A stretch of 64,000 nt of DNA, from assembly GCA_947625655.1 (NCBI GenBank), contig CANQPD010000015.1:1-64000 (forward strand), read 5' to 3'. Made by a program: the position numbers and the translations under genes. The DNA comes from an uncultured Dysosmobacter sp. Lineage in GTDB: Bacteria; Bacillota; Clostridia; Oscillospirales; Oscillospiraceae. This document shows positions 42,568 through 49,768 of the stretch, one piece after another (the stretch's first letter is position 1; every line of letters starts with the position of its first letter). A model generated the notes under the pieces. The model was not told the DNA's origin, searched no databases, and saw nothing but the letters and a program-made list of their open reading frames with translations.

Positions 42568-43050
42568 TCACTCGTTGATAATCAGCCTATTCAGATCAAA
42601 AAGCGCCGCTTTGTAGTTCTCCACCCGATATGTCCGCCTGTTGGGATTGGCCTGGACGATGATATGGCCCTCCTGCTCCAACAACTCTTTCTGTGTTTCT
42701 TTGTCAAAATAGCGTCCAAAGTCTATCAGGGTGCCTTTGAGTGAGATCATACGCCAGTAGGGAATCAAGTCGTCCAAATTCCCCGTATTTTTCTGGAAAG
42801 ATTTTAGGTCAGTAATAAAGTCCACCCGCTGAACATCGGCGGGTCTCCAGAACAGTTTTTTATCAAAGGGCATGATACCTCCGTCCTCGATCTCGCAGAA
42901 GTCGGCCCCCTTCCGTCTGGCCCACATCTCACAGATGGCTTCCTGGGAGGTGAGCTTCCCTGCGGGTATCATGCACATAATGGTGGCGAACATCTGCTTG
43001 TCCAGATACACCGTCTTTTTTGCGGCGGGGATATGTTCACAGTCTGCCAT
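42568..43050 (-). CDS. MGMT/alkyltransferase-like DNA-binding protein
   Basis: 160 residues from ATG 43050 (AGGAGG 6 bases before). The centre resembles the winged helix of O6-alkylguanine alkyltransferase-like proteins: MIPAGKLTSQEAICEMWAR corresponds to the VPxGKVTTYGDIA helix and LIPYWRMISLKG to the PWWRVVN strand. The PCHR cysteine motif is replaced by IPYWR, so methyl transfer is unlikely and damage or target binding is more probable. It is convergent with the zinc-ribbon gene and has its own promoter. Confidence 0.6.
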   Translation of the reverse strand: MADCEHIPAAKKTVYLDKQMFATIMCMIPAGKLTSQEAICEMWARRKGADFCEIEDGGIMPFDKKLFWRPADVQRVDFITDLKSFQKNTGNLDDLIPYWRMISLKGTLIDFGRYFDKETQKELLEQEGHIIVQANPNRRTYRVENYKAALFDLNRLIINE

Positions 43051-43083
43051 GGGGCACCTCCTATGAAATTTTGCTTTTGCCGC

Positions 43084-43112
43084 ATTATACCATCTTTTTC
43101 GTCCTGATACAA
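43084..43112 (-). promoter_or_regulatory. Promoter of the MGMT-like gene
   Basis: Minus strand TTGTAT (43107-43112), 17-base spacer, TATAAT (43084-43089). Confidence 0.75.
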
Positions 43113-43124
43113 CAGGAACCGTAC

Positions 43125-43159
43125 ATAGCCGGGGAGATTTTCATAATCTCTCCGGCTAT
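43125..43159. other. Hairpin in the leader of the DUF3848 gene
   Basis: ATAGCCGGGGAGATT pairs with AATCTCTCCGGCTAT (one wobble), 5-base loop, 29 bases before the ATG at 43188. Confidence 0.55.
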
Positions 43160-43187
43160 TACTATCTGAAAAAGGAGCTGATGAACC

Positions 43188-43526
43188 ATGACAGGCGAGG
43201 AACTGTGTGCCAAGCTGTACCAGCGCATGACCGCCGAACAGGAACAGTACCGGCGCTGGCTACTGGGCCAGCCCCCCGGCGAAATCCTGAACCATGCCAG
43301 CGACTACGCCATCCGGGAAGCGATTTTGCAGATGGCGAAGGAGGATGAACTGCCACCGGCACAGGCTGGAACGCTGCTCAAATCCCACACCCCGCTGGCC
43401 GATGTGTTTAAGCAGTGGCGCAATCACCAAGTCGGCTATTTGGAGGGCATCAGGGACGCCTTTGAGCGTTGTGCGGATGTTATCACCTACAAACAGCAGC
43501 AGAAATCTCAGCGGGAGGGACGGTAG
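43188..43526 (+). CDS. DUF3848 domain protein
   Basis: 112 residues. It shows the family pattern LCAKLYQRMTAEQEQYRRWL, QPPGEILNHASDYAIREAIL and LLKSHTPLADVFKQWR. DUF3848 proteins are confined to Firmicutes conjugative elements and have no known activity. It abuts the Toprim gene and is probably part of the same replication or processing unit. Confidence 0.8.
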   Translation: MTGEELCAKLYQRMTAEQEQYRRWLLGQPPGEILNHASDYAIREAILQMAKEDELPPAQAGTLLKSHTPLADVFKQWRNHQVGYLEGIRDAFERCADVITYKQQQKSQREGR

Positions 43527-44474
43527 ATGGGCTACGTCACGCCAGAACAAATCACCCAGGCAAAGGAGCTTGACCTGCTGACCTACCTCCAACGGTACGA
43601 CCCCCATGCGCTGGTACACGTCGGCGGTAACACCTACTGTACCCGTGAGCATGACAGCCTGAAAATCAGCAACGGCAAATGGAATTGGTTTTCCCGTGGA
43701 ATCGGCGGCAAGACGGCCCTGGACTATCTGATTAAAGTCCAGGGCTTTTCGTTTACCCAGGCGGTGGAGGCCCTTGCGGGCCAGAACTTTTCCCCCCTGC
43801 CCCATGTGCCCCAGACCCAGCCCAAGAAACAGGAACCCAGGGTGCCGTCCCTGCCCCAGCCCAGCCGGTGCGCCACCCACATGGTCAACTACCTCCATGG
43901 GCGTGGCATTGACTATGACCTGATTGACTACTGCATCCAGACCGGGCGTGTGTACGAAAGTCAGAAATATCACAACGTCGTGTTCGTGGGCCGCGACCTG
44001 AAAGGCCAGCCCCGGTACGCCGCCCTGCGCGGCACCGTGGGGGACTTCAAGGGCGAGGCCCCCGGCAGCGACAAGCGGTATTCGTTTTGTATCGCAGAAA
44101 ATCCCAACGCCAACAGCGTCCACCTGTTTGAATCGGCCATCGACCTGTTGAGCTACGCCACCCTGCTGAAAATGAAAGGCCGGGACTGGCGGCAGGACGC
44201 GCTTCTCTCCCTGGCCGGGGTGTTCAAGCAGAAAAAGGAGTTTGTGATCCCCCTCGCTCTCAGCCAGTACCTCAAAGACCACCCCGGCACCAACACACTA
44301 TATCTCCACCTGGACAATGACGAGGTGGGCCGGGAAGCGGCGGCGGGCATCATGGAGGGCCTGGGGGACAAGTACACGGTGCTGGATAGGCCCCCGCCCT
44401 ACGGCAAGGACGTGAACGACCTGCTTCAGCGAAAGCTGGGGCTGACACAGCGAAAGGAGGAATGGAGCCGGTGA
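43527..44474 (+). CDS. DUF3991/Toprim domain primase-like protein
   Basis: 315 residues. The N-terminal zinc-finger-like part (NTYCTREHDSLKISNGKWNW with IGGKTALDYL) resembles the CHC2/DUF3991 primase entry domain. The C-terminal Toprim fold shows the glutamate strand HLFESAIDLLSYA and the metal-binding LYLHLDNDEVGREAA. It probably primes or assists element DNA synthesis during transfer. It begins immediately after the DUF3848 stop and its end overlaps parM. Confidence 0.85.
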   Translation: MGYVTPEQITQAKELDLLTYLQRYDPHALVHVGGNTYCTREHDSLKISNGKWNWFSRGIGGKTALDYLIKVQGFSFTQAVEALAGQNFSPLPHVPQTQPKKQEPRVPSLPQPSRCATHMVNYLHGRGIDYDLIDYCIQTGRVYESQKYHNVVFVGRDLKGQPRYAALRGTVGDFKGEAPGSDKRYSFCIAENPNANSVHLFESAIDLLSYATLLKMKGRDWRQDALLSLAGVFKQKKEFVIPLALSQYLKDHPGTNTLYLHLDNDEVGREAAAGIMEGLGDKYTVLDRPPPYGKDVNDLLQRKLGLTQRKEEWSR

Positions 44475-45403
44475 AAGAGTATCAGGGCATGAAAATCGTC
44501 GGCATCGACAACGGCTATGGCAACATCAAGACCGCAAACTGCTGTTTCCCCGCAGGGCTGACCGCCCATGACGTGGAGCCGGTGTTCAAGGACGAGCTGC
44601 TGGTGTACGGCGGGCGGTACTACCTGATCGGGACGGGCCACAAGGAGTTTACCGCCGATAAGACCGGGGACGACGACTATTATATCCTCACCCTGGCCGC
44701 TATCGCCCGTGAGCTGAACGTGCATGGGCTGACCGACGCCACGGTGCGCCTTGCGGTGGGCCTGCCCCTCACCTGGGTGAGCCAGCAGCGGGAGGACTTC
44801 AAAGCCTACCTCATGCGGAGCCGGGAAGTGTGCTTCACGTTCCGGGGAAAGGTCTATCGGGTAGAGATCGCCGGGGCCGATGTGTTTCCCCAGGGCTTTG
44901 CGGCGGTAGCCAGCCAGATCAGGGACTTCCAGGGCGTGAATATGCTGTGCGACATTGGCAACGGCACCATGAATATCATGTTCATCAACGACCGCAGGCC
45001 CGCCGCAGACCGAATGTTTACGGAGAAGTACGGCACCCATCAATGTATGCTGGCCGTCCGGGAGAACGTCATGCGAACCCACCACGCCACGGTGGACGAC
45101 TCCATCATCAACCGTGTGCTACGGTTTGGAACGGCGGATATTCAGGAGGACTACCTGACCACCATCCGGGAAACCGCCGCAGGGTATGTGCGTGAGATTT
45201 TCCGCATCCTGCGGGAGCGTGAGTACAACCCGGCCCTCATGCGGCTTCATGTGCTGGGCGGCGGGAGCTGCCTGATCCGCAACTTTGGGGAGTATGACGC
45301 CGACCGTGTGACCATCTATGATGATATTTGTGCCACGGCCAAGGGCTACGAGTACCTGTGTGAGATGGCGCTCCGCAAGGGCGGCGGTGCCCATGCAACG
45401 TAA
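44471..45403 (+). CDS. Actin-like ParM/StbA-type segregation protein
   Basis: 310 residues if it starts at GTG 44471, which overlaps the upstream stop (GTGA); ATG 44462 is possible but only 2 bases from its AAGGAGG. Actin-fold marks are VGIDNGYGNIK (phosphate 1), CDIGNGTMNIMFI (phosphate 2) and HVLGGGSCLIRNF (adenosine loop). It polymerises to push DNA copies apart. With the small gene that overlaps its end it forms a second partition system in addition to ParAB. Confidence 0.88.
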   Translation: MKEYQGMKIVGIDNGYGNIKTANCCFPAGLTAHDVEPVFKDELLVYGGRYYLIGTGHKEFTADKTGDDDYYILTLAAIARELNVHGLTDATVRLAVGLPLTWVSQQREDFKAYLMRSREVCFTFRGKVYRVEIAGADVFPQGFAAVASQIRDFQGVNMLCDIGNGTMNIMFINDRRPAADRMFTEKYGTHQCMLAVRENVMRTHHATVDDSIINRVLRFGTADIQEDYLTTIRETAAGYVREIFRILREREYNPALMRLHVLGGGSCLIRNFGEYDADRVTIYDDICATAKGYEYLCEMALRKGGGAHAT

Positions 45404-45677
45404 AAAGATGACCCTCCGCTTTGATCTTGACCACCCGGAGGACAGGCGGGCGTGGGAGTATCTACAAAGGCTGAATCCGGCGTCCATGAACAAGGCTGTG
45501 CTGTCCATCATCAACCAAGCGGAGCTAACCAGCCGTATCCAAGAAATCGTCCAAAACACTATCCGGGAAGAACTCGCTGCCCTGAAACAACTGCCTGTCC
45601 AGCCTGTTCAAACAGAGCCAGGGGGTGACGATGGGACAGACGATGCCATCATGGGCTTTCTGGATAGCTTCATGTGA
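45393..45677 (+). CDS. Small ParR/StbB-like partner of the actin-like protein
   Basis: 94 residues from ATG 45393, overlapping parM by 11 bases. The N-terminal part (KKMTLRFDLDHPEDRRAWEY) suits a ribbon-helix-helix DNA-binding domain and the C terminus is acidic (GDDGTDDAIMGFLDSFM), as in adaptor proteins that bind the filament end. The assignment rests on position and size. The stop codon lies inside the following terminator stem. Confidence 0.65.
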   Translation: MQRKKMTLRFDLDHPEDRRAWEYLQRLNPASMNKAVLSIINQAELTSRIQEIVQNTIREELAALKQLPVQPVQTEPGGDDGTDDAIMGFLDSFM

Positions 45678-45701
45678 CGGCAAAAGTGCCGTCACTTTTT
45701 T
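45674..45701 (+). terminator. Intrinsic terminator of the parM unit
   Basis: GTGACGGC, loop AAAAGT, GCCGTCAC, then six T residues. The stop codon of the small partner gene is inside the first arm. Confidence 0.85.
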
Positions 45702-45716
45702 GCCCGCAAATGACCA

Positions 45717-45736
45717 TGACGGCAAAAGTGCCGTCA
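45717..45736. repeat. Second copy of the TGACGGC hairpin
   Basis: The 20 bases TGACGGCAAAAGTGCCGTCA repeat the preceding terminator core exactly 42 bases later but lack a T-run. A protein-binding repeat is possible. Confidence 0.75.
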
Positions 45737-45762
45737 CTCGCTGAAAAAGGAGGTGTTACCCC

Positions 45763-45942
45763 ATGCCGGTGAATGTGCCCCGCAGCAAGCCCCCTCCCAG
45801 GCCCGCCCGCCGTGTTTCCCCAGCGGAGTGGGCGTGGCTTGACCGCATCAACCGCCAACTCGCCTACGACGAATATATGCAGGCCAAGCGGGAGTATTGG
45901 CTTGCGGCCCGCCCCGCCAAGGGGGAATCCGACCGGGCTTGA
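45763..45942 (+). CDS. Small Pro/Arg-rich protein of unknown function
   Basis: 59 residues from ATG 45763, 8 bases after AAGGAGG, ending at TGA 45940-45942. The first 20 residues are rich in proline and arginine (PRSKPPPRPARR), and the rest is an aromatic helix (EWAWLDRINRQLAYDEYMQA). It lies between the segregation unit and the candidate oriT. No family recognised. Confidence 0.6.
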   Translation: MPVNVPRSKPPPRPARRVSPAEWAWLDRINRQLAYDEYMQAKREYWLAARPAKGESDRA

Positions 45943-46095
45943 ACCTACCCCGCACGTTCTCCCGCGCCGCAGGCGCAGAGGGCGGTATTGTCTTAACAAG
46001 CAACGCCTTTGCTACAGCAAAGGCCGCTTGACAGGGGCTTGCCGCCCCTATGACCCCGCATTGACAACCGACTTTCCAGAAAGGAGCGTTTCATT
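45943..46095. other. Candidate origin of transfer (oriT)
   Basis: 153 non-coding bases directly upstream of mobC and the relaxase gene, the usual oriT position in MOBP-type systems. It contains two inverted repeats: GCCTTTG/CAAAGGC at 46005-46024 and AGGGGC/GCCCCT at 46033-46049, followed by an AT-richer stretch. The nick site cannot be assigned. Confidence 0.5.
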
Positions 46096-46416
46096 TTGAG
46101 AAAACGGAATTGCCGCGTCGTCGTCTATTTTTCCAAGGACGAGCTGGACGCGCTGACGAAAAAAATCCGCAGGTCACGCCTGTCCCGTGAGGGCTTCATC
46201 CGTGCCGCTGTTGCTGATAAGGAGGTCAGGGACGGGCCGACCGCCGATGTGCCTGTGCTGATCCAGGAGGTGCGGCGCGTGGGGAGCAACCTCAATCAGA
46301 TTTTGAAGCGGGCCAACTCCATCGGCCTGCTGGATGTGCCCCAGCTCCGCAAGGAGGTGGCCGACCTCCGCACGATTGAAAAGCTGATCGTGGACGCCTA
46401 CACGATGCCGGACTGA
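46096..46416 (+). CDS. mobC: MobC-type relaxosome accessory protein
   Basis: 106 residues from TTG 46096, 9 bases after AAAGGAG. N-terminal ribbon-helix-helix-like part (CRVVVYFSKDELDALTKKIR, SREGFIRAAV) and the MobC signature VRRVGSNLNQILKRANSIG. It binds oriT and helps the relaxase open the strands. It sits one base before the relaxase gene. Confidence 0.9.
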   Translation: MRKRNCRVVVYFSKDELDALTKKIRRSRLSREGFIRAAVADKEVRDGPTADVPVLIQEVRRVGSNLNQILKRANSIGLLDVPQLRKEVADLRTIEKLIVDAYTMPD

Positions 46417-46417
46417 T

Positions 46418-47860
46418 ATGGCGGTCACTTCGCTTTGGCCCATCAAGGGGCGTGTGGATAAGGTAATAAACTATGCCCGGAACCCGGAAAAGACCACCGA
46501 GGCCAGCTATGAGGAACTGGCGTCCCTCCACGCTGTTGACGATGTGCTGGAGTATGCTGCCGATGATATGAAAACGGAGCGCCGTTCCTATGTGACCTGC
46601 CTGAACTGTGAAGAAGATACCGCCGCACATCAGTTTATTGAAACGAAAAAGCTATGGCAGGGATTGTCAGGCCGGGATAAGCTGGGAGGGCGGGCCTGTT
46701 ACCACGGGTATCAGTCCTTTAAGGCCGATGAAGTCACAGCGGAGATTGCCCATGAGATTGGCGTCAAACTGGCCCAGGAGCTATGGGGCGACCGTCTGGA
46801 AGTGGTAGTGGCTACTCACTGTAACACCGGCCATTATCACAACCATTTTGTTATCAACTCCGTTTCTTTCCGGGACGGCATCAAATTTCACAATACCCCC
46901 GCTGACTACGCCCGTATGCGGGAGGTGTCAGACCGGCTCTGCCGGGAGTACGCCATCTCCGTGATAGAGAACCCCGGCGGGCGGGCCAAAAATTACGCCG
47001 AATGGCAGGCGGAGCGCAGCGGCAAGCCCACCCACCGGGGCACCATCCGGGCGGACATTGACCGGGCCATCCTCGCCTCCACCACCGAGCGCGACTTTCT
47101 CCGGGTGATGGGCGAGATGGGCTACCAGCTCAAAACAAAGGGCAAGGGCGGCAAGCCCCTGAAATACCCGGCGCTGAAACCGCCCGATGCTGGCGGGTAC
47201 TTCCGCTTTCACAAGCTGGGCGAGGGCTACACGCTGGACGAGATCAAGGAGCGTATTCTCTACAACCTCCAAAAGCAAGTCCCATTCCCGGAGGTGGTTC
47301 ATCGTCCGCCCCGGCGTTACCGGGTACAGGGTAAAACACGGAAGAAAGTCACCGGCCTGCGGGCGCTGTACTTCCGTTACTGCTATGAACTGCACATCAT
47401 CGTCAAACGACCGGCATCCGTCAAGCGGGTGTCTTTTTTGTTGCGGGAGGACATCGCCAAGCTGGACAGGCTGGACGCGGAAACCCGGTTTTTGGGGAAA
47501 CAGCACATCAGCACCATCGGGGAGCTGACCGCCCACCGGGAAACGGCGTCGGCGGAGATCGACGCCCTGACCGCCCAGCGGCAGGAACTCCGAAAGGAGT
47601 TGCGGCGGCTTGACCGGCAGGGTGACACCGTGGCCGTAGACGTGGCGAAGCAGAAGATCAGCGCCCTGTCCAGCCGGATCAGGACGGCACGAAAGGAGGT
47701 GGTCTTATGTGACGGCATCGCCCAGCGTTCCGGGCAGGTCAAGGAAAACCTGGAACGGCTGGTAGAGCAGAAGGAAACCGAACGAAAGGAGTTGACACAG
47801 CATGAGCTATTCAGGCGACGCGGCGGAGCAGGTCGTGAGGCTGTCCCTGGAAACAGGTGA
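46418..47860 (+). CDS. MobA/VirD2-type relaxase
   Basis: 480 residues. The N-terminal relaxase domain has the metal-binding histidines in THCNTGHYHNHFVINSV (about residues 132-148) and an early YARNPEKT segment with Tyr19 as a possible nucleophile. The C-terminal half is a long coiled-coil-like basic region (EIDALTAQRQELRKELRRLD). It nicks oriT and is carried with the strand into the recipient. Its last 59 bases overlap the PcfB gene. Confidence 0.93.
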   Translation: MAVTSLWPIKGRVDKVINYARNPEKTTEASYEELASLHAVDDVLEYAADDMKTERRSYVTCLNCEEDTAAHQFIETKKLWQGLSGRDKLGGRACYHGYQSFKADEVTAEIAHEIGVKLAQELWGDRLEVVVATHCNTGHYHNHFVINSVSFRDGIKFHNTPADYARMREVSDRLCREYAISVIENPGGRAKNYAEWQAERSGKPTHRGTIRADIDRAILASTTERDFLRVMGEMGYQLKTKGKGGKPLKYPALKPPDAGGYFRFHKLGEGYTLDEIKERILYNLQKQVPFPEVVHRPPRRYRVQGKTRKKVTGLRALYFRYCYELHIIVKRPASVKRVSFLLREDIAKLDRLDAETRFLGKQHISTIGELTAHRETASAEIDALTAQRQELRKELRRLDRQGDTVAVDVAKQKISALSSRIRTARKEVVLCDGIAQRSGQVKENLERLVEQKETERKELTQHELFRRRGGAGREAVPGNR

Positions 47861-48677
47861 AGTGGCGGTGAAGCTGGCCGGTGAGGGTGCCAAACAGCTT
47901 GCCATCCTCTTGTATGCCATCCTGCGGGAGCAGAAGAAAACCAAGGGCAAGACCCGTCTGACCAATATGCTCCGCAGCGGCAAGGAGCTGAAGGTGTTCG
48001 CCGTGAAGGACAGCGACCTCCAGCTTTTTTGCCGGGAGGCCAAGAAGTATGGCGTCCTCTACTGCGTCCTGAAAGACCGGGACGCCACGGACGGTCTGAC
48101 CGACATCATGGTACGGGCCGAGGACGCCAGCAAGATCAACCGCATCTTTGAGCGTTTCAACCTGGCTACGGTGGATATGGCCGAGGTCAGGCGGGAGATC
48201 GAACAGAGCCGGGAGGCCCCGCAGAGCGACGCCCCGGAAGCGCCAGCGGCGGCGGAGCCGATGACCGAGCAGGAGGTGGACGAGCTGCTGGACGCCATGT
48301 TCTCCCCGCCCCCGGAGCCGGGGGAAGAACTGCCCGCCCCGGAGCGCACCGCCCCGGAACAGGACAAGGACGAGTTTTTGGAGGCGGTGCTGGGGGCTTC
48401 CCCTACCAGGGAGGAAGGGCAGACGGAAAACCCCACCGAGGGCCGGATCGAGAAATCCCGTCAGTCCGAGCCTACCTCAAAGCCCAAAGAGCCAACCGCA
48501 CCGGGTACTTCTGATCCGCAGGAGCGTTCCCGCCCCTCCGTCTGGCAGGAGCTGAAGGAGATCACGGCGGAGCAGAAAGAAAAGGCGGCAAAGGGTAAGG
48601 AGCAGTCCAAGCCCACCAAGGGGCCGAAACACAAGGCCCCGCAAAAGTATAAACCCAAAAGATTAAAGGAGCGATAA
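47802..48677 (+). CDS. PcfB family (DUF3801) conjugation protein
   Basis: 291 residues. The N-terminal 140 residues form the DUF3801 domain (VVRLSLETGEVAVKLAGEGA, LTNMLRSGKELKVFAVKDSD). The rest is a disordered Pro/Glu-rich linker with a Lys-rich end (KHKAPQKYKPKRLKER). In pCF10 PcfB links the relaxosome to the coupling protein, which fits its position between relaxase and VirD4. Confidence 0.9.
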   Translation: MSYSGDAAEQVVRLSLETGEVAVKLAGEGAKQLAILLYAILREQKKTKGKTRLTNMLRSGKELKVFAVKDSDLQLFCREAKKYGVLYCVLKDRDATDGLTDIMVRAEDASKINRIFERFNLATVDMAEVRREIEQSREAPQSDAPEAPAAAEPMTEQEVDELLDAMFSPPPEPGEELPAPERTAPEQDKDEFLEAVLGASPTREEGQTENPTEGRIEKSRQSEPTSKPKEPTAPGTSDPQERSRPSVWQELKEITAEQKEKAAKGKEQSKPTKGPKHKAPQKYKPKRLKER

Positions 48678-48679
48678 CA

Positions 48680-49564
48680 ATGCCGAACTATGATGATCTG
48701 TTTACCGAGCAGCCCGCCCCCCAGGAGGAATTTGACAAGAACGCATGGGCGGCGAAAAAACAGGCGGAGCGCGAGAGCGTCTACGCCATGATCGACAGCC
48801 ACGTTCACGACATGGGGGTGGACGGCGGTGTATTTCAAGGCTATCTGGACGTGCAGGCCCGCTTTGACCTCTACTCCGTGAGCAACGCCATCCTGATCGC
48901 CGCCCAGCGCCCGGAGGCCACCAAGCTGGCCGACTTCGACACCTGGAAGGCCGAGGGCGTGTATGTCAAGCGGGGCCAGGACGCCATCACCATCCTGGAA
49001 CCCGGCAAGGAGTACAAAAAGGACGATGGCAGCACAGGTGTGTCCTACAATGTCAAGAAGGTCTTTGACATTTCTCAGACCAGGGCCGAACAGCGGCCCG
49101 CCCCCGCCGTGGCCCGTGATGAGCGGTTTCTGCTGAAAGCCCTGATGAACAACGCCCCCTGCCGTTTCGCCATCTCCAATGAACTGCCGGAGGGCGTCAA
49201 CGTGGCATATCACCCGCAGAACAGCGTGATTTATGTGCGGCAAGGGCTGGACGCCCCCACCATCTTCCGGGGGGTGGCCCAGGAGTTGGCCCGCGCCCAC
49301 ATGGACAAGGGCGGGATCGCCTGTGAAAGCCCCGACTTCACGGCGTACAGCGTGTCCTATATGCTGTGCAAGCGAAACGGCGTGTCGGTGGAGGGCTTTT
49401 CCTTTGACCGTCTGCCGGAGAGCTACGCCATGATGGACGCCAAGGCGCTCCGGGCCGAGGCGGGCATCATGCGGGACGTGGCTGGCAGCATTACCGCCGA
49501 CATGAACCGGCTGTTCCAGGCCCAGGAGAAAGCGCAGAAAAACCGGGACGGCGGCGCGAGGTAA
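48680..49564 (+). CDS. ArdC-like protein (ssDNA-binding domain plus degenerate metallopeptidase)
   Basis: 294 residues. The N-terminal DUF1738-like domain (RFDLYSVSNAILIAAQRPEA, FDTWKAEGVYVKRGQDAI) is the ssDNA-binding part of ArdC antirestriction proteins. The C-terminal peptidase-like part shows VAQELARAHM where an active enzyme has HExxH, so the zinc site appears lost. It probably protects incoming single strands. It starts 3 bases after PcfB. Confidence 0.82.
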   Translation: MPNYDDLFTEQPAPQEEFDKNAWAAKKQAERESVYAMIDSHVHDMGVDGGVFQGYLDVQARFDLYSVSNAILIAAQRPEATKLADFDTWKAEGVYVKRGQDAITILEPGKEYKKDDGSTGVSYNVKKVFDISQTRAEQRPAPAVARDERFLLKALMNNAPCRFAISNELPEGVNVAYHPQNSVIYVRQGLDAPTIFRGVAQELARAHMDKGGIACESPDFTAYSVSYMLCKRNGVSVEGFSFDRLPESYAMMDAKALRAEAGIMRDVAGSITADMNRLFQAQEKAQKNRDGGAR

Positions 49565-49576
49565 GGAGGGCGCTCT

Positions 49577-49768
49577 ATGCGTGATGAAAAACGTGTGGTC
49601 ACGCTGAACGGCTTTGAGCAGCGGCTTATGGTGGCGGGCCTGACCGACTTCCGCAACGACGCCATCCGGGACGGCAAGCCCACCGAGGATTTGGACGGCC
49701 TTATCCTCAAAGTGATAGACGCCCCCACCAAGCGCCAGAAAAGGAGGGCTGACCGTGAGGCAAGATAA
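49577..49768 (+). CDS. Small conserved protein between ArdC-like and VirD4 genes
   Basis: 63 residues, highly charged (DEKRVVTLNGFEQRLMVAGL ... KRQKRRADREAR). AGGAGG precedes the ATG by 8 bases and its end overlaps the coupling protein gene by 14 bases. Unknown function. Confidence 0.65.
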   Translation: MRDEKRVVTLNGFEQRLMVAGLTDFRNDAIRDGKPTEDLDGLILKVIDAPTKRQKRRADREAR

